A DNA stretch of 33,966 nt, taken from the NCBI GenBank assembly GCA_016649715.1, contig JAENXC010000028.1:1-33966 (forward strand), read 5' to 3'. Numbering within the stretch: position 1 is the first letter of the stretch; each line of letters opens with the position of its first letter. Below are positions 22,036 through 30,635 of this stretch, in pieces. The notes beneath the pieces are model-generated. The model saw only the letters and a program-made list of their open reading frames with translations. It was not told where the DNA came from and did no database searches. A program made the translations under genes and the position numbers. Source of the stretch: Flavobacteriaceae bacterium. GTDB lineage: Bacteria > Bacteroidota > Bacteroidia > Flavobacteriales > Flavobacteriaceae.

Positions 22036-22352
22036 CTAATAAAGGCTTTTCCAGACGTACAAACTTGCATCGACAACTTGGAAGAATTAAGATAGAACGG
22101 TAACGTAGTAAGCCCTTTTGATGCTACTTCTAACGGTCAACCGTTGTTAATATGTCATAGATATCTTATCGCCTATCGGGGTTAATGATTTATCTCTTCA
22201 AAAAAAATACCTAATTCCAAAGGTGAAAATTCTCTGTACTTCTTAGTGTAAAATTGTATATAGTTACCGATTTTCGGAGTAGTGGTTTTTTACCTTTTTA
22301 TATACAGCTTTGAATAGCGTAGTCCCAACAGAAACAGATTATGACTAAAAGC
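22036..22352. other. Intergenic region without a recognised gene
   Basis: I see no gene. A perfect palindrome, AACGGT-CA-ACCGTT, lies at 22132-22145. It differs in half-site and spacing from the TACGG palindromes. Confidence 0.5.
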
Positions 22353-22691
22353 TTAATTCTTTATTTCTAAAAGTTTATTATACTTCTCTAGTAATAAGTA
22401 ATATTTTTCTTTTAGTTTATCAATTTGTTTATGAGCAGCTTTAAGCGTGGTGGGTTTTCCTGTTTCCGTATAGTCAATACTATTAATTTCAGGAATATCT
22501 TTCGAAAAGTCAATTTCTAAATTTCTTCCATATTGAATTAGTATATGAAGAGATAGATTTACCTGTTCAATATGCTTGTAATAAGAAGATCTAGAATAAC
22601 CAGCTTTATGTGCTGCCACTTTAACGGCAATTCCACTATTTTTAATAGCATTTTTTAAAATATCCCCTCTATGTACACTTTTCTTACTCAT
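22353..22691 (-). CDS. Small HTH DNA-binding protein with C-terminal coiled coil
   Basis: A 112-residue protein. The N-terminal half reads as a helix-turn-helix (ILKNAIKNSGIAVKVAAHKA, then YSRSSYYKHIEQ). The C-terminus is a predicted coiled coil with heptad-like spacing (AHKQIDKLKEKYYLLLEKYN). This resembles small phage- or XRE-type regulators common in Bacteroidota. It is divergent from the susC operon, about 530 nt away. Its upstream DNA carries two TGTGTAAA repeats that could be autoregulatory sites. Control of the susC operon is possible but not shown. Confidence 0.75.
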   Translation of the reverse strand: MSKKSVHRGDILKNAIKNSGIAVKVAAHKAGYSRSSYYKHIEQVNLSLHILIQYGRNLEIDFSKDIPEINSIDYTETGKPTTLKAAHKQIDKLKEKYYLLLEKYNKLLEIKN

Positions 22692-22714
22692 GGATGTAAA
22701 TTTCTAAAATGATT

Positions 22715-22768
22715 TGTGTAAAAAAGTGTACATTTATGTGTAAATATGTCTAATTTTGTTTATATTTG
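22715..22768. promoter_or_regulatory. Direct repeats and plus-strand -7 boxes upstream of the HTH gene
   Basis: TGTGTAAA occurs at 22715-22722 and again at 22737-22744, with AGTGTACA between. On the plus strand two boxes fit TAnnTTTG: TAATTTTG (22751-22758) and TATATTTG (22761-22768). The repeats are plausible operators for the neighbouring HTH protein, and a plus-strand transcript toward susC may begin here. Confidence 0.4.
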
Positions 22769-23076
22769 AATTTTGCAATCCAAAAGTCTTTGTTAGATTT
22801 TAAATGCAAACTAAATTTGCGATTCTTCTAAGAGCAAAAAAACTAGAAGCTTTCGCTTTGAATCTCGACTTGAAAACTGGTAATTTTTAGACAACGAGAT
22901 GATAAGCAGATTGGCTCGTAACCCGGGGTGCGGCCTCTCTTATCGTTGTCAGGTATACCAGTACCCCAAGTCGGTAAGTTGAGTTCCGCGCCCTTTTGTA
23001 TGGGGCTTGGTCGCTATTTCTTCCCTCAACTTTCTTTCAAAGCATCAGTTTCGTTTAAGAAGCGTCGCATTAGCAT
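22769..23076 (+). other. Structured untranslated region upstream of susC
   Basis: Two inverted repeats suggest folded RNA or DNA. GACAACGA plus GATAAG (22890-22906, 3-nt bulge) pairs with CTTATCGTTGTC (22939-22950). AAGTTGAG (22976-22983) pairs with CTCAACTT (23025-23032) and encloses a GCCC/GGGC pair. A 28-codon ORF at 22804 (MQTKFAILLRAKKLEAFALN) is possible but unsupported. I cannot match this to a known riboswitch. Confidence 0.4.
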
Positions 23077-23132
23077 AAAGCTAACAGCCTACCGCTTTAA
23101 GCCTATAGCTTACAGCCTAAAGCCTACAGCTT
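23077..23132 (+). repeat. Degenerate 7-bp tandem repeat, eight units
   Basis: The stretch can be cut into eight heptads close to ANAGCYT: AAAGCTA, ACAGCCT, ACCGCTT, TAAGCCT, ATAGCTT, ACAGCCT, AAAGCCT, ACAGCTT. It lies 90 nt before susC. Confidence 0.6.
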
Positions 23133-23221
23133 TAAACAAAAATGACCCACTCCCAGTTTTCGACGACAACGGAGCAGGCCAGTAGTTAAATTAATGTATA
23201 ACACTTAACTGATGCAAAATT

Positions 23222-26218
23222 ATGAAAAATAATTACAGGCGCAGCCTTGCGCTTACAGGTATTTTTGCCTTTTTCCTAACCTATAACTCCCCAATTTTTT
23301 CACAGAACCTGCCACAAAAAAATATTAGTGGCAATATTACCGATGGTGCGGACCCGCTTAGTGGCGTCAACGTACTGGTAAAAAACACCGCTCGCGGTAG
23401 CATTAGCGATCTGGAAGGCAGATATTCGGTTACCGCCTCCCCTAACGATACGCTGGTGTTTACTTATGTGGGCTATAAATTGCGGGAAGTTGCCGTTGGC
23501 AGTGGCAGTTTACTAAATGTTACTATGCAGGTAGATGCCACTGCCTTGGACCAAGTGGTGATCAATGCGGGCTACTACAAAGTTTCCGATAAGGAAAAGA
23601 CTGGGAGTATTGCTCGGGTTACCGCTGAGGAAATTGAGAACCAGCCCGTCTCTAATCCACTTGCCGCTATGCAGGGCAGGATGGCAGGGGTGAATATTGT
23701 GCAGAACACAGGTGTTCCGGGCGGTGGGTTTTCGGTGCGCATCCGTGGGCGCAATAGCATCCGTGCCGATGGCAGCGAACCCCTCTATATTGTGGATGGG
23801 GTGCCGTATCCATCGCAGTCGCTTGGAAACTTTGAGGTCTCTACAGTAATGGGCGATGCCCAAAGTCCCTTAAACGGTATCAATCCGAATGACATTGAGA
23901 GTATTGAAGTCCTAAAGGATGCCGACGCAACCGCAATCTACGGTTCGCGTGGTGCTAATGGTGTGGTGCTGATAACCACTAAAAAAGGTAAGGCAGGAAA
24001 AACTAGGTTTAATGTAAGCTCCACCACTGGTGTGGGCGTATTATCCCGAAGAATGAACCTTCTAAATACGGAAGAATACCTGGCCATGCGCAGGGAAGCA
24101 TTTGCCAATGATGGCATTGCCGAATATCCGGCCTATGCGTATGACATTAATGGTACATGGGATCAACAAAGATACACCGATTGGCAAAAAGTTTTGTTGG
24201 GTGGCGCGGCAAATTATACCAATGTAAATGCTTCCGTACAAGGAGGAGATGCCTATACCTCTTTTTTACTATCTGGCAATCATCGTAAGGAAACCACCGT
24301 CTTTCCAGGCGATTTTGAGTATAACAAAAACTCGGTATTGGCAAATATTAACCATACCAGCAGGGATGGTCGGGTTGAGGTTCGGTTTACGGCAAATTAT
24401 GTGGTGGATGACAATAACATGCCTACAACTTCTATGGTATATGCTGCCCTCAGCCTCCCACCAAATGCGCCAGCTCTTTATAATGAAACAGGAGGACTAA
24501 ACTGGGAAAATGGCACCTTTCAAAATCCCTTGGCTGCATTGGAAGGAAAATACCTTTCACAAACTAACACGCTTTTGGGAAGTGGCTCCATAAGTTATAG
24601 GCTTTTTAATAATTTCACGCTCAAATCGAATTTTGGCTATAGCAATATTGCGCTCGAAGAGAGCAGCACCTCCCCAAATACAATCTACGACCCAGCGTAT
24701 GGACTTGATAGCAGTTTTTCGTCCATAAGTGTAAATAATGGAGAACGAAAGTCGTGGATTGTAGAGCCTCAATTGGAATACAAACGCGACTTTGGTAAAG
24801 CGGAAATAAGCGCCTTGGTAGGTTCTACATTTCAAAGTGAGACAATCACAAATCTGTATCAATATGCTTATGACTTTACAAGTAATAACCTAATTTATGA
24901 TATTGGTTCAGCTGCCTACGTTGATATTTTGGCAAGCAGTAAAGAAGAATATCGATACAATGCGGTATATGGTAGGGTCAATCTGAATTGGGCTGAAAAA
25001 TATTTGCTGAACCTTACCGGAAGAAGGGATGGTTCAAGCAGGTTCGGACCGGGAAAAAGGTTTGCGAATTTTGGTGCGGTGGGTGTAGCGTGGATTTTTT
25101 CCGAGGAAAAGGGAATCGCAAAGACCCTGCCCTTTCTTAGTTTCGGAAAATTGCGCGGCAGCTATGGAAGTAGCGGCAATGACCAAATAGGTAATTATGG
25201 GTATCTCGATACCTATCAGGGAAACGGCTTTTCCTACCAAGGGATTCCCACCCTTCAACCCACTAGGTTATTCAATCCTTCCTTTGGCTGGGAAACAAAT
25301 CGCAAACTGGAAGTAGCACTGGAGCTTGGTTTTGTGGAAAACCGATTACTGATTAATGCAGCTTACTATAGAAATCGTTCAACCAATCAATTGGTCGGAA
25401 TACCGCTACCGGCCACCACGGGTTTCCCTTCCTTACAGGGCAATTTGGACGCCACCGTTCAGAACACGGGTCTGGAATTGGAATTGAATACCATCAATAT
25501 TCAAAACGATAACGTTCACTGGAATACGACCATAAATTTTAGCCGCCCCCGAAACGAGCTAATTTCCTTTCCGGGATTGGAAACTTCCACCTATGCCAAT
25601 CAGTTTGTCGTGGGCGAACCTTTGGATATTATACTGCAGTATAATTATTTAGGGGTAGATCGCGAAACAGGCTTGTATACATTTCAGGATTATGATAATA
25701 ATGGGGAGATAACAAGCCCTGATGACAAAAAGAAGGTAACGCGAATTGGTGTTGATTATTTTGGAGGGTTGGGTAATAACCTGCGCTATAAAAATTTTAC
25801 GGTTGCAGTGCTGTTTCAGTTCGTAAAGCAAAAAGGATATAACTATTTATATACCTCCGCCTTACCGGGCGATATGGTAAACCAAGCCACCGAAGTCCTA
25901 GATCATTGGCAAAATCCGGGCGATAATGCTACCACACAACAATATAGTGCTGGTTTTAATAGCGATGCCTATAGCGCCTATGGCCGTTTATTGGGAAGTA
26001 CTGCCACCGTTGGCGATGCCTCCTATGTCCGATTAAAGAATATTGCACTCTCCTATCAACTGCCATTGAAGTCAGAGTTTGGTCTCGCGTGCCGGTTATT
26101 TGCACAAGGTCAAAATCTACTCACAATAACTGATTTTAAAGGATTGGATCCTGAAACCTGTGCGCAGCAACTCCCATCGCTCAGGCAAATAAGTGCCGGA
26201 GTCGAAATTCAATTTTAA
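23222..26218 (+). CDS. SusC/RagA-type TonB-dependent outer-membrane transporter
   Basis: A 998-residue outer-membrane protein. A signal peptide of about 28 residues (LALTGIFAFFLTYNSPIFSQ) leads to a carboxypeptidase-regulatory-like domain (ISGNITDGADPLSGVNVLVK). The TonB plug domain follows, with PLAAMQGRMAGVNIVQN, SVRIRGRNSI and EPLYIVDGVPYPS, then the ADATAIYGSRGANGVVLITTK signature. The remainder is a long beta-barrel ending in ISAGVEIQF with a terminal Phe. The length is normal for SusC. SusC pumps substrate across the outer membrane with TonB energy. It forms an operon with SusD (16 nt gap) and an S9 peptidase, which points to peptide rather than glycan substrate. No PUL enzymes or anti-sigma factor are adjacent. 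Confidence 0.95.
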   Translation: MKNNYRRSLALTGIFAFFLTYNSPIFSQNLPQKNISGNITDGADPLSGVNVLVKNTARGSISDLEGRYSVTASPNDTLVFTYVGYKLREVAVGSGSLLNVTMQVDATALDQVVINAGYYKVSDKEKTGSIARVTAEEIENQPVSNPLAAMQGRMAGVNIVQNTGVPGGGFSVRIRGRNSIRADGSEPLYIVDGVPYPSQSLGNFEVSTVMGDAQSPLNGINPNDIESIEVLKDADATAIYGSRGANGVVLITTKKGKAGKTRFNVSSTTGVGVLSRRMNLLNTEEYLAMRREAFANDGIAEYPAYAYDINGTWDQQRYTDWQKVLLGGAANYTNVNASVQGGDAYTSFLLSGNHRKETTVFPGDFEYNKNSVLANINHTSRDGRVEVRFTANYVVDDNNMPTTSMVYAALSLPPNAPALYNETGGLNWENGTFQNPLAALEGKYLSQTNTLLGSGSISYRLFNNFTLKSNFGYSNIALEESSTSPNTIYDPAYGLDSSFSSISVNNGERKSWIVEPQLEYKRDFGKAEISALVGSTFQSETITNLYQYAYDFTSNNLIYDIGSAAYVDILASSKEEYRYNAVYGRVNLNWAEKYLLNLTGRRDGSSRFGPGKRFANFGAVGVAWIFSEEKGIAKTLPFLSFGKLRGSYGSSGNDQIGNYGYLDTYQGNGFSYQGIPTLQPTRLFNPSFGWETNRKLEVALELGFVENRLLINAAYYRNRSTNQLVGIPLPATTGFPSLQGNLDATVQNTGLELELNTINIQNDNVHWNTTINFSRPRNELISFPGLETSTYANQFVVGEPLDIILQYNYLGVDRETGLYTFQDYDNNGEITSPDDKKKVTRIGVDYFGGLGNNLRYKNFTVAVLFQFVKQKGYNYLYTSALPGDMVNQATEVLDHWQNPGDNATTQQYSAGFNSDAYSAYGRLLGSTATVGDASYVRLKNIALSYQLPLKSEFGLACRLFAQGQNLLTITDFKGLDPETCAQQLPSLRQISAGVEIQF

Positions 26219-26234
26219 TTAAAAAATATAAGTT

Positions 26235-27626
26235 ATGACTACACATTTATATAATAGACCGACTAAATATTTATTCCCTATTCTACTCTTCCTATGCTTC
26301 AGTTTTATCTCTTGTGAGGATTTTGTGGAAGTTGATACGCCCAATTATCTCTTGAGCGGGGAAAATCTTTTTAATGATAAAAAAACAGTTGAGGCCGCTA
26401 TGGTGGGCATTTATGCCCAATTGAGAAATTCCTTCTTACTCACCGGCACCTCACAAGGGCTCAGTAATATGATGGCGCTTTACACAGACGAAATGGATTA
26501 TTATGGAAATAGCACTATAAGGGAAGCAAGCTTCTACCGTAATAATTTATTGGCATCAGACGAAACTGTGGCGGAACTTTGGAGTGCTTCCTACAATCAA
26601 ATATATACCTCCAATGCAATTATTGAAGGCGTGGCCGGCTCTTCCAATTTTACTCCGGAGGAAACAGCACATTTTACTGGAGAGGCAAAGTTTATCCGCG
26701 CACTGCTTCATTTTTATCTTGTGAATCTTTTTGGTGAAGTGCCGTATATAAAAACCACTAATTATTTGGAGAATCAGGTTGCAAAGAGACAACCACTAGC
26801 GGAGGTTTACGCAAGTGTAATAACCGATCTGGAAGAAGCGATCAACCATTTGCCTGAGGAAGATAGTAGCGGGGAGCGCGTAAGGCCCAATAAACGTGTG
26901 GCAAAAGCATTGTTGGCAAGAGTATATCTCTACATGGAAAATTGGGAAATGGCAGCAATCCTTGCCGAAGATGTAATAAATAACACCGCATGGGAAGCAG
27001 ACCCACAACGGGTTTTCTTAAAAGAAAGTACGGGAACAATTTGGCAATTTATGCCCGAGTTTGAAGAAAGTAATACGTACGAGGCACAGACATTTATATT
27101 CCAGACCGCACCGCCACCAGCAAGGGCATTGTCTGCCCATCTCATTTCGGCATTTGAGGAAGGGGATTTAAGGAGAGAATTATGGATCGGTGAGGTTTCC
27201 GATGGTGTGGATTCCTATTATTATTCCGCAAAATATAAATTGCTCCCTGGAGAAACTGGAAATGCAGAGTATTCCAAAGTACTGCGTTTGGCAGAACAAT
27301 ATTTAATAAGGGCAGAAGCCCGTACAAAAATGGGTGACATTGCGGGGGCGCAAGCCGATCTTAATAAAATAAGAAACCGTGCGGGATTGGCAAATACCAC
27401 TGCCGCTTCTGAGAGTGATTTGCTCAAAGCCATATTACATGAACGAAGAGTAGAATTTTTTGTCGAACATGGAAATAGGTTTTTTGACCTCAAACGCGCC
27501 AACCAATTGGATGATGCGTTAGGCTCCATTAAACCCGGATGGAATACCACCGATCGGCTGTTGCCCATCCCCGAAAAGGAGCTTTTGGTTAACCCTAACC
27601 TGCAACCCCAAAACCCAGGTTATTAA
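26235..27626 (+). CDS. SusD/RagB-type outer-membrane lipoprotein
   Basis: A 463-residue substrate-binding lipoprotein. The signal peptide ends in FSFISC, with Cys27 as the lipidation site. Typical SusD features follow: an N-terminal tetratricopeptide-like helical region (RALLHFYLVNLFGEVPYI), then AEVYASVITDLEEAINHLP and RVAKALLARVYLYME. The C-terminal signature is LNKIRNRAGL plus LKAILHERRVEFFVEHGNRF. It caps the SusC barrel on the cell surface and presents ligand. Its place between SusC and the S9 peptidase suggests a peptide-uptake unit. The ligand cannot be read from sequence. Confidence 0.94.
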   Translation: MTTHLYNRPTKYLFPILLFLCFSFISCEDFVEVDTPNYLLSGENLFNDKKTVEAAMVGIYAQLRNSFLLTGTSQGLSNMMALYTDEMDYYGNSTIREASFYRNNLLASDETVAELWSASYNQIYTSNAIIEGVAGSSNFTPEETAHFTGEAKFIRALLHFYLVNLFGEVPYIKTTNYLENQVAKRQPLAEVYASVITDLEEAINHLPEEDSSGERVRPNKRVAKALLARVYLYMENWEMAAILAEDVINNTAWEADPQRVFLKESTGTIWQFMPEFEESNTYEAQTFIFQTAPPPARALSAHLISAFEEGDLRRELWIGEVSDGVDSYYYSAKYKLLPGETGNAEYSKVLRLAEQYLIRAEARTKMGDIAGAQADLNKIRNRAGLANTTAASESDLLKAILHERRVEFFVEHGNRFFDLKRANQLDDALGSIKPGWNTTDRLLPIPEKELLVNPNLQPQNPGY

Positions 27627-27628
27627 AG

Positions 27629-30277
27629 ATGGAAATAAACACTTATAAATTAAGTTGGATTAGCAATCATTGGGTGGTTTTTTTCATTTGTTTTTGTGCG
27701 GCTTGTCCTCTATGGGGACAAGCTGCCAAAAAAATGGTCCTTACTCCCACCGATTACGGCCTTTGGCATTCGTTGAGGAATATTAATTTATCCGACGAAG
27801 GGAAATGGGCTTCGTTTCATCTTAGCTATGATGAAACGGATACCTTAGTACTTCAAAATACAGCAGATCTATCCAAAACTTATATACCAAAAGCACATAA
27901 GGAAAAAATTTTGCGCGGGGAGAGGTACTTTGTTTATTTGGATGCAAATGGCCTTACCAAACTAGAATTAAATGGCAATAAACGTCAACATTTTCCATTG
28001 GTTGTGGATTACACAATCTCTAGCAACCAAAAATATTGGGCTTTACAAAAAAGAGAAGTAAATACTGATGGTGAAATAAGGCAAACACTCGAAGTGGGTG
28101 AATTGGAAGACAAAACCTTAACTTTTATTGAAAATGTTGAGGAATATGGGTTTAACAAGGCAGGAGATGTGCTTGCCTTTGTTCAAAAAAAAAATTCGGG
28201 TTACAAATTGGGAGTGATAGTTCTCGGCGAAGGAACGGAACACACCATACAATTAAAGCTAAGTGAATTTCCAATCACAAAACTTGTGTGGGGTGCAGAT
28301 AACAATCTTGCTTTTCTTGAAACGATAGGTTCCAACAACCACACAGTTAATTGGATTGTGGATGTAATAAATGAACAACAGGTACATTCTTACAACAACA
28401 TCAATAATAAAATAAATGATAAGGACTTCCGAATTTTAAATACAGTGGGTACCACGCTTCATTTTTCGGGGAATGGCGAAAAATTATTTTTTCATTATCA
28501 GCAGGCTGAGGGGATAACACCACCAAACTCCTTAGATACCTTAGTACAGGTCTGGAATGCTCAGGATGAATTGATATACCCATACCGAAACGCTTACGGC
28601 AATTATTACAAGAATCCCAAAGTATTGGCGGTCTGGAAATTAAAACCCGACACCGTTCGATCGCTTGGCACAAAGGAAAGTCCCAACGCACTTTGGGGCA
28701 ACAGCGATAAATACGTTTATACGTACGGCCAGTTCGATGATAGGGCCCCGGGCTCGGACAATGGAAAAACTACCCCCGTGTATGTGTATAATACCGACAC
28801 AAACGATTCGTCATTCGTATTGAACCGAAAATATAAAATGCCGTTAAAACTATCACCCTCGGGTAGATATCTTAGTTATTTTGATGGCAGGGATTGGTCG
28901 ATATTCGATGCCTTGACCAAAAAGAATATAAATATTACTTCTGGAATGGACGCTGTATTTGCTAATGAGGATAAGAAATCCTCAGGCATTCTTACATCGT
29001 TCGGGAACCCAGGATGGGACAAAAATGAATCGAGGATATTATTATACGATAAATATGATATCTGGGCCATATCGCCCAATGGGCAATTAAAGCAAAGACT
29101 TACCCATGGCCAAAAAGAAAACATAACCTATAGAATCATATCCAATGAAAGAGGAAACCCGCTATTAACTGGATATACCACCAAAAGTTTTACCATGTCT
29201 AAAGGTTTGTTGCTCCGTGCACATAATAATTTGGACCACAGTACGGGCTATGCACTTGTATTGAAAAATAGGCCACCAACTACAATTATAGAAAGCAAGG
29301 GATATTTAAACAATCTCATGGAAGATAAAAATTGGGGAAATTTTATTTATTCCGAGGAAGACTTTCATCGTCCACCTGTCCTAAAAAAATATAGTTTGAA
29401 AACTAAGAAAACGTCGATACTCCACCAAAGCAATCCACAACATTTCAATTTCAAATGGGGCAAATCTGAATTGGTAAAGTATCAGTTGGAAGATGGTACC
29501 GAATTAAAAGGGGCTCTTTTCTATCCAAGTGATTTTGATAATTCCCGCACTTACCCTATGATAGTGAATATTTACCAGAAATTGAGTGGCACGGTAAATC
29601 GGTATCAAAACCCTACATTACTTACAGGGTTTGATCTAAATATTTCGAATTTTACAACCAATGGATATTTTGTTTTCTGTCCTGACATTGCCTATAAAAT
29701 TAATGATCCGGGACCATCCGCACTTCGGTGTGTAACTGCAGGTGTAGAGGCTGTGCTCGAAAAGGGAATGATAGATAGAAAAAGTATCGGGCTGTTCGGG
29801 CACTCTTTAGGAGGCTACGAGACCTCCTACATTGTAAGCCAGACCGATTTATTTGCGACTGCAGTTTCGGGCGCAGGCACCCATGACCTAATCAGTTTTT
29901 ATTTCTCCATGGCCTGGCTGTGGCAAGTCCCCCAATCCCATAGATTTATTAACGACATCATGTTTTTTGGTAATACATATTTTGAAATTCCAGAAATATA
30001 TAAAAAGAATTCTCCAATTAACTTTGCAGAAAATATTCAGACCCCGTTACTTACTATTACAGGGGACAAAGACACTAATGTAAATTGGGAGCAATCGGTA
30101 GAGATGTTTAATGCCATGCGCTTACTGGGTAGGGAGCATATTATGTTGATATACGAAAATGAGGGACATGAATTTTTTGATCCATCCGTTCAAAAGGACT
30201 ATAACAACAAACTTTTTGACTGGTATGGCCATTATTTGAAAGGAGACGCCAAGAAGGAGTGGATGATAAAAAAATAA
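27629..30277 (+). CDS. S9-family prolyl oligopeptidase-like serine peptidase
   Basis: An 882-residue protein. The N-terminus has a short hydrophobic signal (WVVFFICFCAACPLWGQA), so export to the periplasm is likely. The large middle part reads as a beta-propeller, and the C-terminal 250 residues form the alpha/beta hydrolase. The catalytic triad can be placed: Ser726 in GHSLGGYE, Asp815 in GDKDTNV and His847 in NEGHEFF. S9 peptidases cleave short peptides, often after Pro or Ala. The gene begins 2 nt after susD, so it is part of the operon and probably processes what SusC/SusD import. A bidirectional terminator follows 4 nt after the stop. Confidence 0.92.
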   Translation: MEINTYKLSWISNHWVVFFICFCAACPLWGQAAKKMVLTPTDYGLWHSLRNINLSDEGKWASFHLSYDETDTLVLQNTADLSKTYIPKAHKEKILRGERYFVYLDANGLTKLELNGNKRQHFPLVVDYTISSNQKYWALQKREVNTDGEIRQTLEVGELEDKTLTFIENVEEYGFNKAGDVLAFVQKKNSGYKLGVIVLGEGTEHTIQLKLSEFPITKLVWGADNNLAFLETIGSNNHTVNWIVDVINEQQVHSYNNINNKINDKDFRILNTVGTTLHFSGNGEKLFFHYQQAEGITPPNSLDTLVQVWNAQDELIYPYRNAYGNYYKNPKVLAVWKLKPDTVRSLGTKESPNALWGNSDKYVYTYGQFDDRAPGSDNGKTTPVYVYNTDTNDSSFVLNRKYKMPLKLSPSGRYLSYFDGRDWSIFDALTKKNINITSGMDAVFANEDKKSSGILTSFGNPGWDKNESRILLYDKYDIWAISPNGQLKQRLTHGQKENITYRIISNERGNPLLTGYTTKSFTMSKGLLLRAHNNLDHSTGYALVLKNRPPTTIIESKGYLNNLMEDKNWGNFIYSEEDFHRPPVLKKYSLKTKKTSILHQSNPQHFNFKWGKSELVKYQLEDGTELKGALFYPSDFDNSRTYPMIVNIYQKLSGTVNRYQNPTLLTGFDLNISNFTTNGYFVFCPDIAYKINDPGPSALRCVTAGVEAVLEKGMIDRKSIGLFGHSLGGYETSYIVSQTDLFATAVSGAGTHDLISFYFSMAWLWQVPQSHRFINDIMFFGNTYFEIPEIYKKNSPINFAENIQTPLLTITGDKDTNVNWEQSVEMFNAMRLLGREHIMLIYENEGHEFFDPSVQKDYNNKLFDWYGHYLKGDAKKEWMIKK

Positions 30278-30280
30278 AAA

Positions 30281-30303
30281 AAGGCTGGAAATCCAGCCTT
30301 TTC
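30281..30303. terminator. Bidirectional terminator between the two converging gene sets
   Basis: AAGGCTGGA (30281-30289) pairs perfectly with TCCAGCCTT (30292-30300). T-rich sequence follows on the plus strand, and a T-run results on the minus strand from the A-run at 30270-30282. It can end both the S9 gene and the DUF6520 gene. Confidence 0.88.
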
Positions 30304-30319
30304 TTTGCTACTAACCGCA

Positions 30320-30580
30320 TTAAGGAATATATTGAAATGCCGGCAAATCACATCTAGTGTTTCCCGCATTCATCCTTTTGGCGGTAAGCCCACCACTAGT
30401 ACAAGCTGGACCGTTCGTCAAGGAACAATCTACTTGTACCTTACAAGGTGTGGGGTGATCAATAAATCCAGCTACCCACACTGCATCTTTTGGTTTCTCT
30501 ACATTACTGGCAAATGCGCCGGCAATGGCAATGGCAAATACCGCTATGGGCAAGAGCCATTTTTTTCTTAAATTTTTCAT
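30320..30580 (-). CDS. Secreted Cys-containing peptide, DUF6520 type
   Basis: An 86-residue precursor. A signal peptide of about 25 residues (KKWLLPIAVFAIAIAGAFAS) precedes a mature part with four Cys: PCKVQVDC, then PACTSGG and RCDLPAF. The size, signal and Cys pattern fit the small DUF6520 proteins of flavobacteria, whose function I do not know. Four Cys could form two disulfides or hold a metal or modification. It is followed upstream on the same strand (55 nt) by a MauE/DoxX-like gene whose family is linked to disulfide formation. That suggests, as inference, that the peptide is a substrate of the membrane protein. Confidence 0.75.
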   Translation of the reverse strand: MKNLRKKWLLPIAVFAIAIAGAFASNVEKPKDAVWVAGFIDHPTPCKVQVDCSLTNGPACTSGGLTAKRMNAGNTRCDLPAFQYIP

Positions 30581-30635
30581 GTTTTAAAATTTAAATTAAT
30601 AATTAGTGCCTACTCTTTAATTAGGTTTTCGGCTT

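Noticed and set aside
22928-23185. 85-codon plus-strand frame before susC
   Set aside because: It runs through inverted repeats and the heptad tandem repeat, and its C-terminus is simply the translated heptads.
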